A stretch of DNA of 64,000 nucleotides, from positions 186,001-250,000 of the forward strand of contig JAZKBK010000004.1 in NCBI GenBank assembly GCA_040388625.1, in the 5' to 3' direction. A program made the position numbers and the translations under genes. The DNA is from Gemmatimonadota bacterium. GTDB taxonomy: Bacteria; Gemmatimonadota; Gemmatimonadetes; Gemmatimonadales; Gemmatimonadaceae. The notes under the pieces are model-generated. The model was not told the DNA's origin, made no database searches, and was given only the letters and a program-made list of their open reading frames with translations. Below, in pieces: positions 9,164 through 17,921 of this stretch (positions within the stretch are counted from its first letter, which is position 1; each line of letters begins with the position of its first letter).

Positions 9164-9350
9164 TTTTGGGGGAAAATTCGGGCGCAGCCGAGCCCGGCTG
9201 GATAAGTCAAAAACGTACAGTCGCCACCGGGTGGTGGCGTGACATGAGCGATTCTGACAGTAATTTACCCTGAACGCGCGGTCGAGAGATCAAGCGAACT
9301 GTCTCTGGCATAGTCCTTCCAGCGATGGTCGCACCTACAGGAAGGGCCGA
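9164..9350. other. divergent intergenic region between ftsY and the 9351 gene
   Basis: The 187-bp gap must hold both promoters. On the minus strand it has a hairpin CGCCACC/GGTGGCG (9222-9239, loop of 4 nt), about 60-75 nt before the ftsY start. I cannot assign a clear -35/-10 pair. On the plus strand AGGAAGG precedes the 9351 ATG. Confidence 0.4.
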
Positions 9351-9554
9351 ATGTACATCGTCATTGCAGCCATAGTATTCGCAGCGATCGCGCTCCTTAT
9401 CATGATTGACTTGCTGAAACGCCGCCACCGGAGGCGCAGATATCCGGCCCAGCCGAACGGCGTGCGGACCTGCGTATCGTGCGGGAAGGTGCTGCGTGCG
9501 GGCGCGACCGATTGCAGTCACTGCGGCGCGGATTCTGTAGTGATCGTCGTGTGA
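9351..9554 (+). CDS. small membrane protein with zinc-ribbon tail
   Basis: The 67-aa product has one N-terminal membrane helix (about residues 2-22), then an Arg/Lys/His-rich linker (KRRHRRRR). A C-terminal CVSC...CSHC pair is spaced like a zinc ribbon (CxxC-x12-CxxC). The topology suggests the helix is in the membrane and the ribbon in the cytoplasm. A good Shine-Dalgarno AGGAAGG lies 6 nt upstream of the ATG, supporting real expression. It is monocistronic and flanked by divergent and convergent genes. Zinc-ribbon mini-proteins of this kind (zinc_ribbon_2-like) are common but uncharacterised. No function is assigned. Confidence 0.75.
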   Translation: MYIVIAAIVFAAIALLIMIDLLKRRHRRRRYPAQPNGVRTCVSCGKVLRAGATDCSHCGADSVVIVV

Positions 9555-9600
9555 CGTCTCATCGGCGGCGGTGATGCCAGCGAACGCGTGCCAGAGAGTC

Positions 9601-9626
9601 GTCATTCCCGCGAAAGCGGGAATGAC
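9601..9626. repeat. perfect 11-bp inverted repeat with GAAA loop
   Basis: GTCATTCCCGC (9601-9611), GAAA (9612-9615) and GCGGGAATGAC (9616-9626) form a perfect hairpin closed by a GNRA tetraloop. The ATTCCC...GGGAAT core resembles dispersed intergenic repeats known from other bacteria, such as neisserial dRS3. It lies between the end of the zinc-ribbon gene and the terminator of the dcw operon. No second copy is in the window. Confidence 0.6.
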
Positions 9627-9661
9627 GAATGGAGTGATTGATCGGAACCTGCGCTGCTCGC

Positions 9662-9698
9662 AAAAAAGATCCCGCTGGAGTACGTCTCCAGCGGGATC
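9662..9698 (-). terminator. rho-independent terminator of the dcw operon
   Basis: A 13-bp perfect stem GATCCCGCTGGAG/CTCCAGCGGGATC (68-80 and 86-98 of the 9600s) has a 5-nt loop. On the minus strand it is followed by TTTTTT (9667-9662). It lies 28 nt after the peptidase stop and closes the long division and cell-wall operon. Confidence 0.9.
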
Positions 9699-9726
9699 TC
9701 GTGCATTCTGTGTCGCCGAGCGCGGA

Positions 9727-10824
9727 TCAGCGCATCGCGACTTGCTTGGGCTCGCTCGAGTGCGCCATGACTGCGAGTGTATGCGCGCGGATCTCGTTGA
9801 ACAGCGCAGTCTCCGAGCCGCTGAGCGTAGCACCGTTCTGCCCTTTGAGGGCGAGCTTGGGGTCGCGCGCGACTCCATTGACACGAATCTCGAAGTGAAG
9901 ATGCGGACCGGTTGCCCAACCCGTCATGCCGACGTAACCGATAGTCTCGCCCATTTTCACGTGCGTGCCGGAATGAATTCCACGCGCGAATCTGCTCATG
10001 TGTCCGTAGCGGCTGACCATGCCGTTGCCGTGACGGATGTCGATCATGTTCCCATAGCCACCGACCCGTGCTGCCGTGACCACGACGCCGTCACCGATCG
10101 CGTGCACAGGCGTTCCCATCGCGGCTGCGTAGTCGGTGCCGGTGTGATTGCGCCACGTTCCGAAGATCGGATGCTCGCGCAATCCGAACACCGATGATAT
10201 ACGGCGGAAGTTTACCGGTGTGCGCAGGAAAGTCGACGTCAATGACTTGCCGTGTCCGTCGAACCATTCGCTGCCGGAGCTGTTGCTCTTGAAGTGAATC
10301 GCTTCGATGATCTCGTCGCCGAGTGAGAGCTTGGCACCGAGAATCTTGTTGACGATCACCTTCCCGTTTGGCTTCTGCAAGCGCTCCACGAGCACGTGGA
10401 ACGTGTCGCCGTCGTCAAGATCGCGGGACATGTCAACGCGGTGCTCGAAGATGTCGGCGAGATTCCATGCGATCGAGCGGCGTTGCGCAGCTGGCAGCTC
10501 ACCCTGCCCGACGTGCGCGAGCGACGCGGAGAGTGATGAATGAATGGTGCCGTTCAGTGCGACGGTGTCCACGCCCGGGAGGAGTGCGGCTTCGACAACG
10601 ACGGGTTTGAAGCTGATCTCAGGGACAGATGAAGCCGGGGTTGTAACAATAACCGGATCGAGCGTTGCCACCGCGGTTGCGGCAATCGCCCTGTTTGTCG
10701 CGGCAAGCGCGGCGGGATCTGTGACCGGCGCGGACGAGGCTACAGGTGGCGTGAAGAGAATTGCCACCCATGCCATCAACCCGATTATTCCATATGTGCC
10801 GGCGCGCGCTGCTACTTCCTTCAA
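9727..10824 (-). CDS. M23 (LytM-type) peptidase, last gene of dcw operon
   Basis: A putative murein endopeptidase or amidase activator. The 365-aa protein has an N-terminal hydrophobic segment (about residues 10-30, signal anchor) and a middle domain of about 150 residues resembling the OapA/Csd3 N-terminal region ([20 protein letters not shown]). The C-terminal M23 domain has zinc ligands in HTGTDYAA (His and Asp) and HLHFE, and YGHMSRF in the core, so it is probably catalytically active. The TTG start at 10824 overlaps the ftsZ stop as TTGA. Its location after ftsZ suggests a role in septal wall splitting. A terminator follows. Confidence 0.9.
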   Translation of the reverse strand: MKEVAARAGTYGIIGLMAWVAILFTPPVASSAPVTDPAALAATNRAIAATAVATLDPVIVTTPASSVPEISFKPVVVEAALLPGVDTVALNGTIHSSLSASLAHVGQGELPAAQRRSIAWNLADIFEHRVDMSRDLDDGDTFHVLVERLQKPNGKVIVNKILGAKLSLGDEIIEAIHFKSNSSGSEWFDGHGKSLTSTFLRTPVNFRRISSVFGLREHPIFGTWRNHTGTDYAAAMGTPVHAIGDGVVVTAARVGGYGNMIDIRHGNGMVSRYGHMSRFARGIHSGTHVKMGETIGYVGMTGWATGPHLHFEIRVNGVARDPKLALKGQNGATLSGSETALFNEIRAHTLAVMAHSSEPKQVAMR

Positions 10825-12053
10825 TCCATCTGCCTCCGAATAAAGGTCGGGATCTCCATATCGCTTAGTTCCTGGTCCCGACCGTCATTCGAAGACGACC
10901 CCGGGCTGAACGGCGTCACTCGTCTCGGAATTTCTGGTATTGCAGCGGGGGTCGGACGAGTTTGACCGCCGTTGGCCGCTGGCGCCTGGTTGGGGCGCAC
11001 CGTTCTCGTGGAATGAAGCGGAATCACCGGCGCACCGCGAACTGGGTGCTGAACGGTGCTACCGAATACTGGCTGAGGGGCACTGCTGGCGATGCCGCGA
11101 TCAAAACCGGTCGCAATGACCGTAACGCGAATTTCACCATGCATCGCGGGCTCGTGAACTGCACCGAAAATGATCTCGGCTTCCTCACCCACGGCTTCGT
11201 GAACTATCTCGTTGATCTGATGAACTTCACCGAGCGTGAGATCCTCGCCGCCGGTGATGTTCACGAGTACGCCGGTCGCGCCGGAGATCGAGACGTTGTC
11301 GAGCAACGGGCTGGCAATCGCCTGCTGCGCAGCCTCGACCGCGCGATTTTCACCGCGGCCGATTCCGGTACCCATCAGGGCCGAACCACCGTTCTGCATG
11401 ACCGTGCGGACGTCTGCAAAATCGACGTTGACGAGTCCCGTGACGGAGATAAGCGACGATATGCCCTGCGTCGCGTGGAGCAGAACCTCGTCGGCTTTCT
11501 TGAGCGCTTCCTGAAACGGAATCCCCTTGCCTACCACTGCGAGCAGACGCTCGTTCGGTACGACGATCATCGTATCGACGTTCTTTCGCATCTCCGCGAT
11601 GCCGAGCTCGGCCTGTCGCATACGCTTGCGTCCCTCGAAGAGGAACGGCTTGGTGACGATGCCGACAGTGAGAGCGCCAGCCTGCCGCGCCAGCTCGCAG
11701 ACGACAGGGGCGGCGCCCGTACCCGTGCCGCCGCCCATTCCACAAGTCACAAAGACGAGATCCGCATGCGTCATGGCACGCAGCACCTCGTCGCGATTTT
11801 CTTCGATTGCCTGGCGACCAACCTCCGGGCGCGCGCCTGCTCCAAGTCCACGCGTAAGCTTCTTGCCAATCTGAAGCTTCACGTCCGATTTCGAGTTGAG
11901 AAGAGCCTGGGCATCCGTATTGACCGAGACGAACTCGACGCCTTCAAGGCGCTCCTCGATCATTCTGTTGACAGCGTTGCCACCGCCACCGCCGACGCCG
12001 ACAACCTTCATCCGCGCGTTCTGCGATGTGTTCTCCTCAAACTCAAATATCAT
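10821..12053 (-). CDS. ftsZ: cell division protein FtsZ
   Basis: FtsZ is the tubulin-like GTPase that forms the division ring. The 410-aa product has the nucleotide-binding [15 protein letters not shown], the tubulin signature [11 protein letters not shown], the T7-loop region and a Pro/Arg/Thr-rich linker. It ends in the conserved tail [11 protein letters not shown] that binds FtsA. ATG 12053 has AGGAG about 12 nt upstream. GTG 12065 would have the Shine-Dalgarno almost touching it and is less likely. ftsZ is separated from ftsA by about 250 bp, unlike other dcw junctions, so it probably has its own promoter. Confidence 0.97.
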   Translation of the reverse strand: MIFEFEENTSQNARMKVVGVGGGGGNAVNRMIEERLEGVEFVSVNTDAQALLNSKSDVKLQIGKKLTRGLGAGARPEVGRQAIEENRDEVLRAMTHADLVFVTCGMGGGTGTGAAPVVCELARQAGALTVGIVTKPFLFEGRKRMRQAELGIAEMRKNVDTMIVVPNERLLAVVGKGIPFQEALKKADEVLLHATQGISSLISVTGLVNVDFADVRTVMQNGGSALMGTGIGRGENRAVEAAQQAIASPLLDNVSISGATGVLVNITGGEDLTLGEVHQINEIVHEAVGEEAEIIFGAVHEPAMHGEIRVTVIATGFDRGIASSAPQPVFGSTVQHPVRGAPVIPLHSTRTVRPNQAPAANGGQTRPTPAAIPEIPRRVTPFSPGSSSNDGRDQELSDMEIPTFIRRQMD

Positions 12054-12309
12054 CGCGGTATGCACTCCTAGGCGGGTGGGATCGTATGGACGGGCTAATA
12101 TACGTGAAAGACACGCTCCCGACCATGCCCAATTGACGATCGAACGCCGGACACTTCACACATAAAACGTTTAGCAATTTTTCCACACGATTTTACTTTC
12201 CGACAGCTTTGCGACATCAAGCGCTCACGGGCCTTCTCGCGCGACGGTTGACATCCGATCCGCCGCCAATCGCTGTCGACCACGAAGCAGGAAGCTCTCA
12301 GGAAGTTCT
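12054..12309 (-). promoter_or_regulatory. ftsA-ftsZ gap with probable ftsZ promoter
   Basis: This is the only large gap in the dcw operon. On the minus strand TATATTAG at 12102-12095 lies 41 nt before the ftsZ ATG, the same motif and distance as before rsmH. An AT-rich stretch (about 12160-12205) lies further upstream. There is no convincing -35 at standard spacing and no terminator hairpin after ftsA, so read-through is also likely. Confidence 0.5.
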
Positions 12310-13563
12310 TTAGAAGAAATCCTCCAGCCAGTTCTTCATCCGCTTGGCGAGCTTGTCGACGCCGGGCGTATTGAACGAGTTCCGCTTGGCACTCGGACCG
12401 CCGCCGTCCGCGACAAGTCGGTTGGCACCGTACAACGCGAGGCCGACCGCAGTGGCGAATCGTGGGGCTTCCACTGAATCGCTGAGCCCGCCGACATGCT
12501 CGCCCGGGACGCCAACCCGCACACCGGTGCCGAACACGCTTGCGGCAAGCTCGGTTATTCCTTCCATGGCCGCTCCGCCACCGGTCAGTACGATCCCGCC
12601 AGCGAGCCGCGAACCGTACCCCGCCCCATGTATCTCGCCGTGGACCATGTCGAAAATCTCATCCATGCGTTGATGGATGATGTGCGCCAGCAGCTCGCGC
12701 GGGATCTGCCTGTCGCCCTGCGCCACCGTGCTGGGCAGCTGGATGACATCGGCGGGATCGACCATCGGCTCGTACGCGCTGCCGTAACGCTCCTTCAGTC
12801 GCTCGGCGTCCGACTGCGTCACCCCCAGCCCGTGCACGATGTCGTTCGTCACGATGTTGCCACCGAAGCCGAGCGTCGCGAGATGCCTGATCTTCCCCTC
12901 GTGAAATATCGCGATGTCGGTCGTTCCAGCACCGAGCTCGACGAGCGCGACTCCCAGCTCCTTCTCGTCTTCCGTGAGAACGGCCAGCGCGCTTGCGAGC
13001 GGCTCCAGAACGAGATCACGCACACGGTATCCAGCCCGCTCCACGCTCTTGCGCAGATTCATCGCAGGCGAGCTTCCGATCGTCACCAGGTACATCTCCG
13101 TCTCGAGACGGGTGCCGATCATTCCGATCGGATCGCGCACACCAGCGTTCTTGTCGACGGTGTACTCCTGCGGAATCGCATGCAACAACTCGCGATCCTG
13201 CGGGATCGCCTGCGCACGCGCGACGTCGTTCGCGCGATCCACGTCTGCTCGGGATATCTCCTCGCCGTTCACCGCGACGATCCCAGTACTGCTCATCGCA
13301 TGAACGTGCTCGCCCGCGATGCCGGCGAATATGTTCTCTATTCTCGTACCGGCCATGCGCTCGGCGTCCTGCATCGCTTTCTGAATCGAGCGGGTCGTCT
13401 CCTCGATGTCAGACACGATTCCGCGGCGAAGTCCGGTTGTGCGAGCCTGACCGACTCCGAGAATCCGGATCGTCGGGTGACGGTCGCCAATCGCTTCCGC
13501 GATGATGGCAGTGGTCTTCGCGGAGCCTATGTCCAGGCCGGCAACTACGCGTTCAACGTTCAT
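12310..13563 (-). CDS. ftsA: cell division protein FtsA
   Basis: FtsA is the actin-like ATPase that tethers FtsZ to the membrane. The 417-aa protein starts with the phosphate-1 motif GLDIGSAKTTAIIAE and contains the 1C (SHS2) subdomain. It has phosphate-2 ALVELGAGTTDIAIF and the adenosine motif GGIVLTGGGAAMEGI. It ends in the amphipathic membrane-targeting helix RMKNWLEDFF. The ATG at 13563 overlaps the ftsQ stop as ATGA. Confidence 0.97.
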   Translation of the reverse strand: MNVERVVAGLDIGSAKTTAIIAEAIGDRHPTIRILGVGQARTTGLRRGIVSDIEETTRSIQKAMQDAERMAGTRIENIFAGIAGEHVHAMSSTGIVAVNGEEISRADVDRANDVARAQAIPQDRELLHAIPQEYTVDKNAGVRDPIGMIGTRLETEMYLVTIGSSPAMNLRKSVERAGYRVRDLVLEPLASALAVLTEDEKELGVALVELGAGTTDIAIFHEGKIRHLATLGFGGNIVTNDIVHGLGVTQSDAERLKERYGSAYEPMVDPADVIQLPSTVAQGDRQIPRELLAHIIHQRMDEIFDMVHGEIHGAGYGSRLAGGIVLTGGGAAMEGITELAASVFGTGVRVGVPGEHVGGLSDSVEAPRFATAVGLALYGANRLVADGGGPSAKRNSFNTPGVDKLAKRMKNWLEDFF

Positions 13564-14261
13564 TCAAGCCTTGCGACAACCTGATCGCGATAACGGATGT
13601 CCAACTCTGCTGCCCGCTCATTGCGGCGGGCCAGGTCGGATTCAACGGGAAAGATATCCCGGAAGCGTTGCGGGGCCACCCCCGCCGACGCTCGCACACG
13701 CAATGATGAGTTTAGCGTGAATACCAGGTCGTGCCCATCGGGTGCGACCTCGCTGATCAGTCCAAACATCCTGGGATCGACCGCACGCAGCTCCCCGACC
13801 AGCCGAAGCGCATCGCGATCCGGAGCGGTCACGATGGGAAGGTCCAGATTCGCTCTGCTGGGGTCGATAGGCAGCGCGCGCCCCGCAGAGTCGTAAGGCT
13901 GGAGCCCATCTCCGCGTGGCACGAGCGCGACCGGCATGTTCTCTCGGATCGTGACTATCAGCGTTCCGGGAAAGCGCCGAGTGATGCGGACATCGGCAAC
14001 CTGTGGATGGGACCTGAGCCGCGCCTCGAGCGGAGCTACGTCATCGACGATCGACCGGAGCGTATCCACACGGAGCCGCGCAACCACATCGTCCGGCTGA
14101 AGGTATCGCACGCCGCGAATCTCAAGCTTCCTGACGTGGAAGTACGTCATCCGGTGCATCGCCGCCCGTCCCCACCTGGGAGACGTGAGCAGCGCCGCTG
14201 CAAGGATGATCCCGGCCAGATACCGATAGCCGGGTTTCTTGAGTCGCTCGGGAAACTTCAA
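13560..14261 (-). CDS. ftsQ: cell division protein FtsQ (DivIB family)
   Basis: A bitopic divisome protein bridging early and late components. The 233-aa product has a short basic cytoplasmic tail and one TM (LAGIILAAALLTS, about residues 15-28). The POTRA domain (FHVRKLEIRGVRYL) and the beta domain (PVALVPRGDGLQPYDSAGR) lie outside the membrane. TTG 14261 overlaps the murC stop (TTGA) and has AGGA 6 nt upstream. The longer open frame to 14405 would overlap murC by about 150 nt and is low-complexity, so I rejected it. Confidence 0.92.
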   Translation of the reverse strand: MKFPERLKKPGYRYLAGIILAAALLTSPRWGRAAMHRMTYFHVRKLEIRGVRYLQPDDVVARLRVDTLRSIVDDVAPLEARLRSHPQVADVRITRRFPGTLIVTIRENMPVALVPRGDGLQPYDSAGRALPIDPSRANLDLPIVTAPDRDALRLVGELRAVDPRMFGLISEVAPDGHDLVFTLNSSLRVRASAGVAPQRFRDIFPVESDLARRNERAAELDIRYRDQVVARLE

Positions 14262-15655
14262 GAGTTCCTGGTGGACGAGAGCAGAATGTCGCGCAGCTCG
14301 CGAGCCGTTCGCGTGATGTCGCCCGCGCCGACGGTGATCACAACGTCGCCTGCGCGCACTTCGGTGGATAGTGCCTCGGCGAGCGCAGGCCTCTCCCCCC
14401 TCCACGTCAACGTGCCACCGGCCGCGGCGATCGCCTGTTGCACGAGGTCCGAGCTGACGCCCGGGATCGGCTTCTCTCGCGCCGGATACAGCTCCGTCAG
14501 AAAGATCGCGTCGGCACCGGACAGAGCGGTGCCAAACTGCGGTGCGAAATCGCGCGTCCGACTGTAGAGATGCGGCTGGAAGGCAAGCACTAGCCGGCGC
14601 CCCGGAAAGGTGGCCCGGGCAGCTTGTATCGTCGCCGCGATCTCGGTGGGATGATGGGCATAGTCGTCCACGATTGCGACACCGCCGACCTCGGCAATGC
14701 GCTGGAAGCGCCGCTCGACGCCGGTGAACGCCGCAAGTCCATCCACCATTTGCACCGGCTCGACCCCGAGCGCGAGTCCCGATCCGATCGCGGCGAGAGC
14801 ATTCCGCACGTTGTGGATGCCGGGCACGCGTAGAGTCACGTCACACTTGCTCTCGCCGTCGTAGAAGACGGCGAAGGTCGAGCCGCCATCCACCGGACGA
14901 ACGTCGCGCGCCACGAGCCGCGCGTCAGGCGAGTTCAATCCGTACCGGATCACCTCGGCGGTCGCGGGCAGCTCCAGCGAGTTGGCGCCGCTGTCGTCGG
15001 CACAGAGGACTATCGCGCGCGCACCGCTCACGTACCGGCTGAACGTCGCGCGGATGTCGGCAAGATCGGTGTAGATGTCGAGGTGGTCTGCCTCGACGTT
15101 CGTGACCACGGCGATGGCCGGGTCGAGCGCCAGGAACGATCGGTCGTATTCGTCAGCCTCGACCACGAAGAGCCGATCGGATCCGAACGACATGTTGCCG
15201 TCCCATTCCGCGACGCGGCCGCCGGCAATTCCCGTGGGGTCGAGCCCCGCCGAACGGAGAGCCGTGGTGGTCATTACGGTCGTCGTGGTCTTGCCGTGGG
15301 TGCCGGCGATTCCCACCACGTCGCCTGACGAGACGGCCGCGCCCAGCGCCTCCGCGCGGCGGATCACCGGTGTGCCGGCCTCGCGCGCCGCCACCAGTTC
15401 CGGATGGTCGCGGCCCATCGCGGATGTGAACACGACAGCCCGCGCACCAGCAACATGAGCAGGCGAATGGCCCTCCATCACGTCGATGCCCAACCGGCCC
15501 AAGTCGGCTCGCGCCGCCGCCGGATTGGTGTCGCACCCAGTGACCTTCACGCCGCGACGGGCGAAGAGCTCCGCGAGCGCGCTCATGCCGGCACCGGCGA
15601 TCCCCACGAAGTGAACGGGACGGTCGTCATCACCGGAAAAGACATCATAAATCAC
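14258..15655 (-). CDS. murC: UDP-N-acetylmuramate-L-alanine ligase
   Basis: MurC adds the first amino acid, L-Ala, to UDP-MurNAc. All three Mur domains are present. The N-terminal Rossmann domain has HFVGIAGAGMSALAEL, the central ATPase has GIAGTHGKTTTTVM and EADEYDRSF, and the C-terminal domain has DDYAHHPTEI. With GTG 15655 (GTGA overlap with murG) it has 465 aa. TTG 15664 would add three residues. It is followed directly by ftsQ. murB and ddl, which often lie here, are missing. Confidence 0.96.
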   Translation of the reverse strand: MIYDVFSGDDDRPVHFVGIAGAGMSALAELFARRGVKVTGCDTNPAAARADLGRLGIDVMEGHSPAHVAGARAVVFTSAMGRDHPELVAAREAGTPVIRRAEALGAAVSSGDVVGIAGTHGKTTTTVMTTTALRSAGLDPTGIAGGRVAEWDGNMSFGSDRLFVVEADEYDRSFLALDPAIAVVTNVEADHLDIYTDLADIRATFSRYVSGARAIVLCADDSGANSLELPATAEVIRYGLNSPDARLVARDVRPVDGGSTFAVFYDGESKCDVTLRVPGIHNVRNALAAIGSGLALGVEPVQMVDGLAAFTGVERRFQRIAEVGGVAIVDDYAHHPTEIAATIQAARATFPGRRLVLAFQPHLYSRTRDFAPQFGTALSGADAIFLTELYPAREKPIPGVSSDLVQQAIAAAGGTLTWRGERPALAEALSTEVRAGDVVITVGAGDITRTARELRDILLSSTRNS

Positions 15656-16752
15656 TTGAAGCAATCCATCTCAAGTATTTTAGCAGCAATATCTTGCGCA
15701 GCATCAGGTCGAGCGCGCATCAACGTTTTTTCACGCATCTCACGCCGCATGTCGGCATCGGTTGCGAGTCGCGTCACCATGGCTCCCAGGGACTCCGGCG
15801 TCAGCGCCTCCTGCTGAATCATGACGGCGGCGCCAGCGTCGGCGATGGCGCGGGCATTGTGCGTCTGGTGGTCCGCCGCGGCTGTTGGCAGCGGGACCAG
15901 GATCGTGGGAATACCCCACGCCGAGAGCTCCGCCGTGGTCATCGCGCCGGCGCGAGTGAGCGCCAGATCCGCCGCACAGTAGGCCGAGGCCATGTCCGAG
16001 ATGTACGGAACCACGCGAACCGAACCACGCTCGTAGCGAGCATACTTTCTGAAGTTCGCCGGCCCGGTCGCCCATATGACGCGGATCTCCTTGCCCGTTC
16101 GAGCCAGCCATTTCGCCACGACCCGGTTGATCGCCTCCGCCCCCTGGCTCCCTCCGAAGACGAGCAGCACCGGAGCTGCGGTGTCCGCAAACCCCCACCT
16201 TGACACGGCCTCCAATTTGGACGGTCGTTCGTTCAGTGGTGGCGGAGGGGCGATAGGGTTGCCGGAATAGAATACTTGCGTTCGACCGCCCAGACGAAGA
16301 GCCCGGGCCGCTTCCGGAAAGCCAAGGTGCAGTTGAGCTGCGCGCGGCGCGAACCAGCGAACCGTGAGGCCCGGAACGCTATTCTGGTCCTGGATCACGA
16401 TTGGAATCCGCCGTTTCGCCGCGACTCCGAGTGCAATACCGGCTGCATACCCGCCGGTGGCGACCAGCGCGCGGGGCGACCGCTCGGCGGCGATCCGGGT
16501 AATCCGACGCCAACTGCCGCTCGACGCCATGATCGTTCGCCAGTTTCGCCAGGGCTGTGACCGGTAGAGCGGATGCAGGTTCAATAGCTCGTACTCGAAC
16601 TCGGTTTCGGGCAGAATGGTTCGCTCGATCCCGCGCTCGGCGCCAATAAAGAACGGAACGACCCGCGAGTCGGCCGCGACCATCGCACGGGCGATAGCCA
16701 GCGCAGGATAGAGGTGCCCTCCGCTGCCGCCGCCGGCGAAGAGAACGTTCAC
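15652..16752 (-). CDS. murG: undecaprenyl-diphospho-MurNAc-pentapeptide GlcNAc transferase
   Basis: MurG is a GT28 glycosyltransferase at the inner membrane face. It makes lipid II from lipid I and UDP-GlcNAc. The 366-aa protein has the N-terminal G loop FAGGGSGGHLYPALAIA and the UDP-GlcNAc site VFGGSQGAEAIN. The C-terminal region contains LTRAGAMTTAELSAWG and LVPLPTAAADHQTHNA. The ATG 16752 overlaps the ftsW stop as ATGA. Confidence 0.96.
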   Translation of the reverse strand: MNVLFAGGGSGGHLYPALAIARAMVAADSRVVPFFIGAERGIERTILPETEFEYELLNLHPLYRSQPWRNWRTIMASSGSWRRITRIAAERSPRALVATGGYAAGIALGVAAKRRIPIVIQDQNSVPGLTVRWFAPRAAQLHLGFPEAARALRLGGRTQVFYSGNPIAPPPPLNERPSKLEAVSRWGFADTAAPVLLVFGGSQGAEAINRVVAKWLARTGKEIRVIWATGPANFRKYARYERGSVRVVPYISDMASAYCAADLALTRAGAMTTAELSAWGIPTILVPLPTAAADHQTHNARAIADAGAAVMIQQEALTPESLGAMVTRLATDADMRREMREKTLMRARPDAAQDIAAKILEMDCFK

Positions 16753-17921
16753 TGCTCCGCAGACCGCAGAGGGTTGGTCGCCCCTTCACCGATCACCCGT
16801 TCGCGCTCACTCCCGATGTTTATCAGGATCCCGGTCATCACGAGGGTGAGAACCATGCTCGTGCGTCCGTAGGATATGAATGGAAGAGCGAGCCCCGTGT
16901 TCGGTAGCAGACCGATAGTGACGCCAATGTGGAGAAATGCGCTGATCACGATCGTAGCGACTATCCCCACGGCGACCAGCTGCTGGAACTTGGACCTGGC
17001 GGCCCGAGCGATCCGGAAGCCCAGATAGGCATACGCCACGAACCCGAGCACCAGTAACGTGAGCCCAATGAAGCCGCGTTCCTCACCGATGTTGGCGGCA
17101 ATGAAGTCGTCGTACGCAAACGGAAGGAATCCGTACTGCTGCCTTCCCTGCCCGAATCCAACGCCGAGCAGGCCGCCGGAGCCGATTGCGATGAGCGACT
17201 GCCGCGCCTGATAGTCCACGTGCGGCGCGACACCAGGATTGAAGAACGCCGTCATTCGCAGCATCACGTACTGCAGCTTCTCCGCCCTGGAGTAAAGCGC
17301 TGGAATCGCGATCGCCACGAGAGCGACGAAATGGCCGATCCGGACGCCGGCAGCGAACAGAATGATCCCCATGATCAGCGTGTAGAACATCGCGGACGAC
17401 AGGTCAGGCTCGACGTACACCAGCACGTCCAACAGGCCGACAATCACGAGAAAGGGAAACAATCCCTTGCTCAGCCGGCGCATCGCGTCGCCTTTCTTGA
17501 CCACGAGCATCGAGGTCCAGACCACGACGGCAAGCTTTGCGATTTCGGATGGCTGCATGCTGGATCCGAACAGATACCGGCGCGCGCCGTGGATTCGCGG
17601 CGCCCAGCGAATCGTGAACGGCAGTACGACGATGACGAGCAGGACGAGGCACACGATCATTACGGGCCATGCCAGGTCATACCATCGCTCAGCGTCGAAC
17701 TTGGCCGCAAACGCGAAGAGCACCAGCCCGAACAACATGCCGCTCAGCTGCCGCAGCATGTAGTACGCGCCATTGTGCCCCGCCTGCAGCGCCACGATGC
17801 TGCTCGCGCTGTACACGGTAACCAGGCCGAACGCGAGGAAGGCGAGCGTCAGCATGGTGAGCACGCGCGCTTCCCATGTCATGTGCCAGCGATACCGCAC
17901 ATGCTGAACGGCTTCAGTCAT
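16749..17921 (-). CDS. ftsW: SEDS peptidoglycan polymerase FtsW
   Basis: FtsW polymerises lipid II at the septum together with FtsI. The 390-aa product has about ten membrane helices. Typical SEDS features are the early VYSASS, MQPSEIAKLAVVVW and the C-terminal block QSLIAIGSGGLLGVGFGQG. ISYGRTSM lies near the end. ATG 17921 overlaps the end of murD by 8 nt. The longer frame to 18035 adds Arg/Ser-rich residues antisense-like to murD and is not credible. Confidence 0.95.
   Translation of the reverse strand: MTEAVQHVRYRWHMTWEARVLTMLTLAFLAFGLVTVYSASSIVALQAGHNGAYYMLRQLSGMLFGLVLFAFAAKFDAERWYDLAWPVMIVCLVLLVIVVLPFTIRWAPRIHGARRYLFGSSMQPSEIAKLAVVVWTSMLVVKKGDAMRRLSKGLFPFLVIVGLLDVLVYVEPDLSSAMFYTLIMGIILFAAGVRIGHFVALVAIAIPALYSRAEKLQYVMLRMTAFFNPGVAPHVDYQARQSLIAIGSGGLLGVGFGQGRQQYGFLPFAYDDFIAANIGEERGFIGLTLLVLGFVAYAYLGFRIARAARSKFQQLVAVGIVATIVISAFLHIGVTIGLLPNTGLALPFISYGRTSMVLTLVMTGILINIGSERERVIGEGATNPLRSAEQ

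Noticed and set aside
13560..14405. Longer ftsQ starting at 14405
   Set aside because: It would overlap murC by about 150 nt with Arg/His-rich residues; TTG 14261 with AGGA upstream fits.
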